In this document: one piece after another, positions 16,712 to 23,932 of the stretch | How positions within the stretch are numbered: the stretch's first letter is position 1 | How the letters are laid out: every line of letters begins with the position of its first letter | From: Streptomyces sp. NBC_01016 | Lineage (GTDB): Bacteria; Actinomycetota; Actinomycetes; Streptomycetales; Streptomycetaceae | DNA length: 64,000 bases | NCBI RefSeq assembly: GCF_026341035.1 | Contig: NZ_JAPEOQ010000001.1 | Location: 4,960,001-5,024,000, forward strand | Direction of reading: 5' to 3' | Program-made: the position numbers and the translations under genes | Notes under the pieces: model-generated | What the model saw: only the letters and a program-made list of their open reading frames with translations | The model's database searches: none | Told to the model about the DNA's origin: nothing

Positions 16712-18250
16712 ATGACACGCCACGTAGTGGTCGTAGGCGCGGGGCCCGCAGGGCTCGCCGCCGCCGATGCCGCGCTCGGTGCGGGCGCGCGGGTCACCCT
16801 GGTCGACGAGGCCGAGCAGCCCGGCGGCCAGTACCACCGGATGCTCCCCGAGGCCTACGCCGCCGCCCGGCCGGAGCGCCTGCACCACGGCTGGCGCGCC
16901 TTCGACGCACGTCGCCGCCGGGTCCTCGCCCATCCGCGCTGCGCCTGGTGGTCCGAGGCCGCCGTGTGGGCCCTGGAGCGCCCCGACCCCGCCGAGCCGG
17001 GACCGCCGCGCGTGCACGTGCTGCGCGGCCCGTCCGACGGGGGTGGCCGGGACCGGCCCGTGCTCGACCCCGACGCGCTCGTGCTCGCGGTCGGCGCCCA
17101 CGACCGCGTACTGCCCTTCCCCGGCTGGGAGTTGCCCGGCGTGTTCACCGCGGGCGCGGCGCAGGCGCTGGCGAAGGGGGAGCGGGTGGTGGTCGGCGAC
17201 CAGGTGGTCGTGGCCGGGAGCGGGCCGTTCCTGCTGCCGGTGGCGGCGTCGCTGATCGAGGCCGGGGCGCGGGTGCGTGAGGTGCTGGAGGCCAGTACCC
17301 CCGCCACTCTCGCCCGAGGGTGGGGGCGGCGGCCCTGGGAGCTGGCCGCGCAGGCCGGGAAGGCCTCCGAACTCGCCGAGTACAGCGCCCTGTTGGCGCG
17401 GCACCGGGTTCCGTACCGCACTGGACGTACCGTCATCGAGGCGCGCGGCGACGGGTGCGTGGAGGAGGTCGTCACCGCTCGGTTGCGCGCCGACTGGTCG
17501 GTCGTGCAGGGGAGCGAGCGGACCGTCGCCGTCGACGCCGTGTGTGTCTCGCACGGGTTCAGTCCGCAGCTGGAGCTGCCGCTCGCCGCCGGGTGCGCGC
17601 TGCGCGCCACCCCGGCAGGGGAGTTCGTCGAGGTCGACGGCGACCAGCGCACCACCTGCCCCGACGTGTACGCGGCCGGGGAGATCACCGGCGTCGCGGG
17701 CGCGCCCGCCGCCCGCGTCGAGGGTGCGCTCGCCGGATGGCTCGCCGCGGGCGGCGACCGGAACGCCGTGACCGTGCGCCGGCTGCGGACCAGCCGTGAC
17801 CAGGGCCGCGCCTTCGCCGCGCGCCTTGCCCGCGCGCACCCCATCGGGGCTGGTTGGTCCGGCTGGCTGCGGCCCGAGACCGTGGTGTGCCGGTGCGAGG
17901 AGACGGACTACGCCACCGTGTGCCGCGCCGCCACCGACGAGTCCACCTCCGCACCGCGCGCCGCCAAACTCGCCACCCGCGCCGGACTCGGACCCTGCCA
18001 GGCCCGGATGTGCGGGCCCACCGTCGCCGAGATCAGTGCGCGCCTGCGCGCGCCCGGCGACGACGACCACACCATCGCGGGCCTGCCCCCGGCCAGCGAG
18101 CACCGGCGGCCCATCGCCCGCCCGGTCCGGCTGGGCGATCTGGCCGCGACCCCCGAAACCACTGCCACGATCCCCGAAACCACTGCCACGTCCGCCGAAA
18201 CCACTGACACGTCCGCCACCAACTCCCGTACAGAGGAGAGCAGTTCATGA
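16712..18250 (+). CDS. FAD/NAD(P)-binding subunit of hydroxyproline dehydrogenase with BFD-like 2Fe-2S domain
   Basis: A 512-residue flavoprotein resembling the large subunit of octopine/opine and D-hydroxyproline dehydrogenases. It has an N-terminal dinucleotide fold (VVVVGAGPAGLAAADAALG), a second Rossmann segment (VVVAGSGPFLLPVAASLIEAG) and a BFD-like Cys cluster (VVCRCEETDY, then GPCQARMCGP). It would take electrons from the DAO-type subunit through the ferredoxin-like protein. The final 35 residues or so form a repeated Thr/Glu tail (PETTAT, PETTAT, AETTDT) encoded by tandem DNA repeats, which is not part of any enzyme fold. The stop overlaps the next start by ATGA. Confidence 0.82.
   Translation: MTRHVVVVGAGPAGLAAADAALGAGARVTLVDEAEQPGGQYHRMLPEAYAAARPERLHHGWRAFDARRRRVLAHPRCAWWSEAAVWALERPDPAEPGPPRVHVLRGPSDGGGRDRPVLDPDALVLAVGAHDRVLPFPGWELPGVFTAGAAQALAKGERVVVGDQVVVAGSGPFLLPVAASLIEAGARVREVLEASTPATLARGWGRRPWELAAQAGKASELAEYSALLARHRVPYRTGRTVIEARGDGCVEEVVTARLRADWSVVQGSERTVAVDAVCVSHGFSPQLELPLAAGCALRATPAGEFVEVDGDQRTTCPDVYAAGEITGVAGAPAARVEGALAGWLAAGGDRNAVTVRRLRTSRDQGRAFAARLARAHPIGAGWSGWLRPETVVCRCEETDYATVCRAATDESTSAPRAAKLATRAGLGPCQARMCGPTVAEISARLRAPGDDDHTIAGLPPASEHRRPIARPVRLGDLAATPETTATIPETTATSAETTDTSATNSRTEESSS
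18155..18216 (+). repeat. Tandem repeat encoding the PETTAT tail
   Basis: Three consecutive near-copies of a 24-base unit beginning CCGAAACCACTG encode PETTAT/PETTAT/AETTDT at the C-terminus of the preceding flavoprotein. Differences are single-base, so the expansion looks recent. Confidence 0.6.
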
Positions 18251-19191
18251 GTGCCAAGAAGCAGCAGGCGAAGGGTTCCATCGGTCTTGGTGGCGTTGTC
18301 GTCGCCACCGCTCTGCCCTACTCCGAGGACGCCTCCGCGCCCGCCGGGCTCGCCGTCGACTACGACCGTTACGCCGAGCACTGCCGCTGGCTCGTCGACA
18401 ACGGCTGCCGTGGTGTCGGTCCGAACGGGTCCCTCGGTGAGTACTCGTCCCTCACGGACGAGGAGCGTCGGAGGGTCGCCAGGACCGCCATTGAGGCCGT
18501 CGGTGACGATGGTGTTGTCGTCGTCGGGGTGCACGGGGTCGGGTCCCACCAGGCGAAGCACTGGGCCGAGGTCGCGGCCGAGGACGGGGCCGACGGTGTG
18601 CTGTGTCTGCCGCCCACCCTGTACCGGGCCAACTCCCGTGATGTCATTGACCATTTCGCGGCCGTCGCTTCCGTCGGGCTGCCCGTGATGGTGTACAACA
18701 ACCCCTTCGACACGAAGGTGGATCTCACGCCTGATCTGCTCGCCGAGATCGCGCAGATCGACAACATCGTCGCCGTGAAGGAGTTCTCCGGCGATGTGCG
18801 GCGGGTGCTTGAGATCAAGGAGAAGGCGCCGAGCCTTGAGATCATCAGTGGCGCTGATGATGTCGTGCTCGAGAGTCTGTTGATGGGGGCCACCGGGTGG
18901 TTCGCCGGGTTCCCGAATGTCTTTCCTGCCGAGTCCGCCCGACTCTACGACCTGGCCATCGCGGGCAAGGTGGAGGAGGCGCGGGCGCTGTACGAGCCGC
19001 TGGTCGCCGCCTTCCGCTGGGACTCGCGGACCGAGTTCGTGCAGGCCATCAAGTTGGGGATGGAGCAGGTCGGGCGGTTCGGCGGGCCCTGCCGGCCGCC
19101 GCGCGGTGCGCTGCTGCCCGAGATGCGCGAGCAGGTGGAGGCCGACATGGCCCGCGCGATCGCGTCCCTGGAGAAGGGTGAGGCGGTCTGA
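18247..19191 (+). CDS. DapA-family lyase, probable pyrroline-4-hydroxy-2-carboxylate deaminase
   Basis: A 314-residue class I TIM-barrel lyase. The Schiff-base Lys is at 178 (IVAVKEFSGD), the partner Tyr at 150 (VMVYNNPF), and the GxxGE-type loop is GPNGSLGEYSSLT. In hydroxyproline catabolism a DapA homologue converts delta1-pyrroline-4-hydroxy-2-carboxylate to alpha-ketoglutarate semialdehyde, releasing ammonia. The position between the dehydrogenase subunits and the epimerase supports this rather than dihydrodipicolinate or N-acetylneuraminate chemistry. The start overlaps the previous stop (ATGA), and the stop overlaps the epimerase start (TGATG). Confidence 0.82.
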   Translation: MSAKKQQAKGSIGLGGVVVATALPYSEDASAPAGLAVDYDRYAEHCRWLVDNGCRGVGPNGSLGEYSSLTDEERRRVARTAIEAVGDDGVVVVGVHGVGSHQAKHWAEVAAEDGADGVLCLPPTLYRANSRDVIDHFAAVASVGLPVMVYNNPFDTKVDLTPDLLAEIAQIDNIVAVKEFSGDVRRVLEIKEKAPSLEIISGADDVVLESLLMGATGWFAGFPNVFPAESARLYDLAIAGKVEEARALYEPLVAAFRWDSRTEFVQAIKLGMEQVGRFGGPCRPPRGALLPEMREQVEADMARAIASLEKGEAV

Positions 19192-20192
19192 TGCGGTCCG
19201 TCCGGACGCTGAGTGCCGTCGACTCGCACACCGAGGGCATGCCCACCCGCGTCGTCACCGGCGGCGTGGGTCCCATCCCCGGTGACACCATGGCCGAGCG
19301 TCGCACCTACGCGCTTGAACACCTCGACGAGCTGCGCCGGTTCCTCGTCGACGAGCCGCGCGGCCACCCCGCGATGAGCGGCGCGATCCTGCAACCGCCG
19401 ACCCGTCCGGACGCGGACTGGGGTGTCCTGTACATCGAGGTCAGCGGCTTCCTGCCGATGTGCGGGCACGGCACCATCGGCGTCGCCACCGTGCTCGTGG
19501 AGACCGGAATGGTGGAGGTGAGCGAGCCGGAGACCGTCGTCAGGCTCGACACACCCGCCGGGCTCGTCGAGGCGCGGGTGGGTGTGCGCGATGGTGTCGC
19601 CGAGCAGGTCACCCTGCGCAATGTGGATGCCTTCGCGCTGGAGCTGGATGCCACCGTGAAGGTGCCGGGGTTCGGCGAGGTCCGTTACGACATGGCGTAT
19701 GGCGGCAATTTCTACGCCATCACCGAGCTCGACCAGCTCGGGCTGCCCTTCGACCGGGCCCGCAAGGACGACATCCTCAAGGCCGGGCTCGCCATCTCCG
19801 ACGCCATCAACGAGCACAACCGGCCGCAGCATCCGCTGGACCCGGTCATCGGCGGCTGCAAGCACGTGCAGTTCCTCGCCCCCGACTCGACCGCCCGGCA
19901 CTCGCGCAACGCCATGGCGATCCAGCCCGGCTGGTTCGACCGCTCGCCGTGCGGCACCGGCACCTCGGCCCGGATGGCGCAGCTGCACGCGCGCGGCGAA
20001 CTCCCGCTGCACACCGAGTTCGTGAACGAGTCGTTCATCGGTACGCGGTTCACCGGGCGGCTCGTCGGCGACGCGAAGGTCGGTCAACTCGACGCTGTCG
20101 TACCGGAGTTCTTCGGACGAGCCTGGATCACCGGCACGGCCAACTACCTCCTCGACCCGCGCGACCCGTTCCCGCACGGCTTCGTGCTCTGA
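19191..20192 (+). CDS. 4-hydroxyproline epimerase (proline racemase family)
   Basis: A 333-residue protein of the proline racemase family. Both catalytic cysteines are present: Cys91 in MCGHGTIG and Cys254 in SPCGTGTSA. Retention of both argues for racemase/epimerase activity; trans-3-hydroxyproline dehydratases have Thr at the second site. It would turn trans-4-hydroxy-L-proline into cis-4-hydroxy-D-proline, the substrate of the dehydrogenase encoded upstream. Coupled to the deaminase gene by a one-base overlap. Proline racemase activity itself cannot be excluded from sequence. Confidence 0.88.
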   Translation: MRSVRTLSAVDSHTEGMPTRVVTGGVGPIPGDTMAERRTYALEHLDELRRFLVDEPRGHPAMSGAILQPPTRPDADWGVLYIEVSGFLPMCGHGTIGVATVLVETGMVEVSEPETVVRLDTPAGLVEARVGVRDGVAEQVTLRNVDAFALELDATVKVPGFGEVRYDMAYGGNFYAITELDQLGLPFDRARKDDILKAGLAISDAINEHNRPQHPLDPVIGGCKHVQFLAPDSTARHSRNAMAIQPGWFDRSPCGTGTSARMAQLHARGELPLHTEFVNESFIGTRFTGRLVGDAKVGQLDAVVPEFFGRAWITGTANYLLDPRDPFPHGFVL

Positions 20193-20228
20193 CACAGCAG
20201 GGCCCCCGCGGTCCCTGAAGGAGTCACC

Positions 20229-21689
20229 GTGTCCCGTACGACAACCAATCCAACCCGAGACCCGGCCGGGCCCGACGGGGGACTCCTCTCCCGCGCCGGC
20301 ATCTTCCGCCTCAAGCCCGTCGACGACTCGGAGGAGGAGACCAGCGGCGGACTGCGCCGCACCATGGGCCTGTGGCAGCTGGTCGCCCTCAGTCTCGGTG
20401 GCCTGGTCGGCGCGGGAGTCTTCTCGCTGGCCGGCGTCGTGGCCAACGAGGACGCCGGGCCCGGCGTCATGCTCTCGTTCCTCATCGCCATCGTGGCCAG
20501 CGGTGCGGCCGCCCTCTGCTACGCCGAGTTCGCCGGCGCCATCCCGAAGGCGGGCTCCGCTTACACGTACTCCTATGCCGCGCTCGGCGAGTTCGTCGGC
20601 TGGGCGATCGGCTGGGACCTGCTGCTCGAGTACACCGCGATCGTGGCCGTGGTCGCCATCGCGGTGTCCGGGTACTTCTCGTACATCCTGGAGCATGTCG
20701 GGATCGATGTGCCGTCCTGGATGCTCGGCGCGCCCGGCACCGGGTCCGGGCATCGTGTCGATCTGTTCGCTCTGTTGCTGTGCCTGCTGCTTGCGTTCGT
20801 GCTGTCGCGCGGGACGAAGGAGTCGGCGAGGTTCGAGACCATCCTCGTCGTGGTGAAGCTGGGGATCGTCGCGCTCGTCGTCGTCGCCGGGGCCTTTCAC
20901 ATCAAGTCCGGTAACTACACGCCGTTTCTTCCCTACGGAGTAGGGGGAGCGTTCACGGGCGCCGCCACCGCGTTCTTCGCCGTCTACGGGTACGACGCCA
21001 TGAGCGCGGCCGCCGAGGAGAGCGCCGAGGCGAAGAAGGTGCTACCGAAGGCCATCCTCGTCTCGCTCGGCATCGCCGCGTTCATCTATCTCGCGGTGTG
21101 TGTCGTGCTGTTGGGGATGCAGAACTATCGGGATATCGATGTGGCGAGTCCGTTCTCCAGTGCTCTGGGGGCAGTTGGGCTCGGCGGGCTCGGTCTCGTC
21201 GTGGCCGTCGGTGCCGTCATCGGCATCACCACCTCGGCGTTCGCCAACATGCTGGCGGTGTCCCGGGTCTGGTACTCGATGAGCCGCGACGGGCTGCTGC
21301 CGCGCTACTTCGCGCGCAACCACCCGCGCAGGCACGTGCCCACGCGGGTGATCTGGCCGGTCGGCATCGGCTCCGCGCTGATCGCCGGGTTCCTGCCCAT
21401 CCGGGAGGCCGCCGACCTCACCAACATCGGCATCCTGATGGCGTTCATCGTGGTCGCGATCGCCGTCGTCGTGCTGAGGAAGACGCGGCCCGATCTGCCG
21501 CGCTCCTTCCGTACGCCGCTGGTGCCATGGATTCCCGCGATCGGCGTCGCGTTCTCCGTGTGGCTGATCAGCAACCTGGACTGGGTGACCTGGGTCCGGT
21601 TCGCGGCGTGGATGCTCATCGGGGTGGGCGTCTACGCGGCGTACGGATACCGGAACTCGGTCGAGCACCGGGAGGGTCAGCGCAGGTAG
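20229..21689 (+). CDS. APC-family amino acid permease
   Basis: A 486-residue transporter with about twelve membrane helices and the APC signature in helix 1 (LSLGGLVGAGVFSLAG) and helix 6 (FFAVYGYDAMSAAAEES). It resembles cationic or neutral amino acid transporters of the YfnA/CAT type. The GTG start at 20229 follows GAAGGAG. It is 36 bases after the epimerase and is the last gene of the hydroxyproline operon, so free hydroxyproline or proline uptake is the likely role. Its 3' end overlaps the convergent GH4 gene by 13 bases. Confidence 0.85.
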   Translation: MSRTTTNPTRDPAGPDGGLLSRAGIFRLKPVDDSEEETSGGLRRTMGLWQLVALSLGGLVGAGVFSLAGVVANEDAGPGVMLSFLIAIVASGAAALCYAEFAGAIPKAGSAYTYSYAALGEFVGWAIGWDLLLEYTAIVAVVAIAVSGYFSYILEHVGIDVPSWMLGAPGTGSGHRVDLFALLLCLLLAFVLSRGTKESARFETILVVVKLGIVALVVVAGAFHIKSGNYTPFLPYGVGGAFTGAATAFFAVYGYDAMSAAAEESAEAKKVLPKAILVSLGIAAFIYLAVCVVLLGMQNYRDIDVASPFSSALGAVGLGGLGLVVAVGAVIGITTSAFANMLAVSRVWYSMSRDGLLPRYFARNHPRRHVPTRVIWPVGIGSALIAGFLPIREAADLTNIGILMAFIVVAIAVVVLRKTRPDLPRSFRTPLVPWIPAIGVAFSVWLISNLDWVTWVRFAAWMLIGVGVYAAYGYRNSVEHREGQRR

Positions 21690-23020
21690 GCGAGGCCCGG
21701 GTGCGCCTGCCGGTACTCGTCCACCAGACGCCGCGCGACATTCGCCGAGTCCACCAGCGGATGCAGCGCGAACGCCTTCACCGCCGTCGCCCGCGAGCCG
21801 GAGCGGGCGGCGGCGAGGATCTCCCGCTCGACCGCCTTCACCGACGTCACGAGGCCCGTGGCGTGCCCCGGCAGCGGGTCGACGGCGACGGGGTGCGCCC
21901 CGTTGGCGTCGACCAGGCACGGCACCTCGATCACGGCGTCCGCGTCGAGGGCCGAAAGGGTCGTGCGGTTGCGGACGTTGAGGATCAGCGTGGTGCGCTC
22001 GTCGCGGGCGATGGCCCGCATCAGGTCGAGCGCCACCTTCTCGTAGCCGCCGGACTCGGTGAGCGAGGCCTCGTCGCGCTCACCCGCGCCCGCAGCCTCC
22101 CGGTTCTCCGCCATGTACGTGGCCTCGCGCTCGGCCCGCGTCGCGTCCCACGTCTTGAGCGGCGGGGCCGCCGGGTCGCGCATCCGGTCGTAGAAGCGGG
22201 ACTGCTGCTCGTGCAGGAACGCGCCGCGCGTGGCCTCCGCCTCCTGGTAGGCGTGGACCGCCTCACGGTTGAAGTAGTAGTAGTGCAGGTACTCGTTGGG
22301 GATCGAGCCCAACTCGCGCAGCCACTCCGTGCCGAACAGCTTGCCCTCCTCGAAGGAGCCGAGGAGGGTGTCGTCGGCGAGGAGGCGGGGGAGCTCGTCG
22401 CGGCCGTTCACCTTCAACCCGCGCAGCCAGCCCAGGTGGTTGAGGCCGACGTAGTCCACCCACGCGTTCTGCGGGTCGGCGCCGAGCGCCCGCGCCACGC
22501 GCTTGCCGAGGCCCACGGGGGAGTCGCAGATGCCGATGACACGGTCGCCCAGGTGATCCGCGAGCGCCTCCGTGACCAGGCCCGCCGGGTTGGTGAAGTT
22601 GATGAACCAGGCGTCCGGGGCGAGTTCGGCGACCCGCCGCGCGATCTCCTCGACGACCGGGAGCGTCCGCAGACCGTACGCGAGTCCGCCCGCGCCGACC
22701 GTCTCCTGGCCCAGAACGTTCTCGGCGAGCGCGATCCGCTCGTCCGCCGCGCGCCCTTCGAGGCCGCCCACCCGGATCGCCGAGAACACGAAGTCCGTGC
22801 CGCGCACGGCCTCGTCGAGGTCGGTGGTGACGGTGACCGCCGGCGCGTCCTGCACCCCCTCGGCCTGCTCGGCGAGGACCCGCGCGATCGCGTCGAGGCG
22901 CTGCCCGTCGAGGTCGTAGAGGGCGACCTCGGTGACGCGGCCCTCCGCGTGGTCGGTGAGCAGGGCCCCGTACACCAGCGGCACCCGGAATCCGCCGCCA
23001 CCGAGAATCGTCAGCTTCAT
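21677..23020 (-). CDS. GH4-family 6-phospho-beta-glucosidase
   Basis: A 447-residue NAD+- and metal-dependent glycosidase. The N-terminal nucleotide motif is LGGGGFRVPLVYGAL. The GH4 landmarks FINFTNPAG, ICDSP (metal-binding Cys) and GLNHLGW (metal-binding His) are present in order, as is the YYYFN segment typical of the phospho-beta-glucosidase branch. It hydrolyses phosphorylated disaccharides or related glycosides in the cytoplasm by an oxidation/elimination route. It is the second gene after a DeoR regulator, with an ATGA overlap. No PTS transporter is nearby, so the source of a phosphorylated substrate is unclear and an unphosphorylated substrate is possible. Confidence 0.88.
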   Translation of the reverse strand: MKLTILGGGGFRVPLVYGALLTDHAEGRVTEVALYDLDGQRLDAIARVLAEQAEGVQDAPAVTVTTDLDEAVRGTDFVFSAIRVGGLEGRAADERIALAENVLGQETVGAGGLAYGLRTLPVVEEIARRVAELAPDAWFINFTNPAGLVTEALADHLGDRVIGICDSPVGLGKRVARALGADPQNAWVDYVGLNHLGWLRGLKVNGRDELPRLLADDTLLGSFEEGKLFGTEWLRELGSIPNEYLHYYYFNREAVHAYQEAEATRGAFLHEQQSRFYDRMRDPAAPPLKTWDATRAEREATYMAENREAAGAGERDEASLTESGGYEKVALDLMRAIARDERTTLILNVRNRTTLSALDADAVIEVPCLVDANGAHPVAVDPLPGHATGLVTSVKAVEREILAAARSGSRATAVKAFALHPLVDSANVARRLVDEYRQAHPGLAYLR

Positions 23021-23766
23021 ACTTGGACTACTTTCACGCCGGCCTCCGTCAGCGCCGCACAAGTCGGCGCCGGGGCAGAGGAGTTGGTCACGAGGACGTC
23101 GAGGGAGTCGGGGCCGCACACCTTGGCCATGCCGGTGCCGGGGAACTTGGAGGAGTCGGCGAGGAGCACCGTCCGGTCGGCGGCCGTGATCATGGCCCGC
23201 TTGACCGGGACCTCCACCACGGTGGTGTCCATCACCTGCCCGTCCGGGCGGACGCCGCTGGTGCCGAGGAACAGCCAGTCGGCGTGCAGCTGGCGCAGAT
23301 TGTCCTCGGTGAGGAAGCCGACCAGGGAGCGGTACTCGCGGCGCACCATGCCGCCGAGCAGCACCAGGTCGATGCCGGTGTCGTCGGCCAGCTCCTCGTA
23401 CACCACCAAGTTGCTGGTGATGACGGTGAGCCGGCGGCCGTGCAGTTGGCGGGCCAGGCGGTACGCGGTCGTCCCGATGTCGAGGAGGACCGACTGGCCG
23501 TCGGCTATCAGGGACGCCGCGTGCTCGGCGATGGTGTCCTTCTCGGGGACCCGCACCTGCGCGACCTCGGAGAAGGGCTGGTCGCCCTCCTCCATGACGG
23601 CGCCGCCGTGCACGCGGGTGAGGAGCCCGTCCTCCTCCAGCTTCACGAGGTCGCGGCGGATGGTCGCCGGGCTCACGGTGAGCTGCTCGGCGAGCTCGGC
23701 GACGGACGCGGGCCCACCGGAGCGCAGCGCACGCAGGATCAGGTGGTGTCGTCGCTCTGCCAGCAT
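23017..23766 (-). CDS. DeoR-family transcriptional regulator
   Basis: A 249-residue regulator. An N-terminal DeoR winged helix (ASVAELAEQLTVSPATIRRDLVKLEEDGLLTRVHGGA, read in parts) precedes the DeoRC sugar-phosphate isomerase-like sensor (LLDIGTTAYRLARQL, VITSNLVVYEEL). It probably controls its own operon with GH4, responding to a phosphorylated sugar. The ATG at 23766 has no ribosome site, but TAGTGT ends seven bases upstream, so a leaderless transcript is possible. A TTG at 23793 in the same frame also lacks a ribosome site. Confidence 0.85.
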   Translation of the reverse strand: MLAERRHHLILRALRSGGPASVAELAEQLTVSPATIRRDLVKLEEDGLLTRVHGGAVMEEGDQPFSEVAQVRVPEKDTIAEHAASLIADGQSVLLDIGTTAYRLARQLHGRRLTVITSNLVVYEELADDTGIDLVLLGGMVRREYRSLVGFLTEDNLRQLHADWLFLGTSGVRPDGQVMDTTVVEVPVKRAMITAADRTVLLADSSKFPGTGMAKVCGPDSLDVLVTNSSAPAPTCAALTEAGVKVVQV

Positions 23767-23932
23767 GCGGCGCACACTACTCGTCAAATTCAAGCAATTC
23801 CATGCTCACATTTGTCCAGAGCTTGATTGTGTGGTGCCGACATGAGTTCATCCGGTGCTCACCATCCGTACCGTCTGCACTCGTAGCGTCCCTGCGTACC
23901 GACCGTGCCCACCGAACCCAGGAGCCGCCGAC

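Noticed and set aside
21677..21689. Frameshift or assembly error at the permease/GH4 junction
   Set aside because: Both proteins end naturally, and a 13-base convergent overlap is ordinary here.
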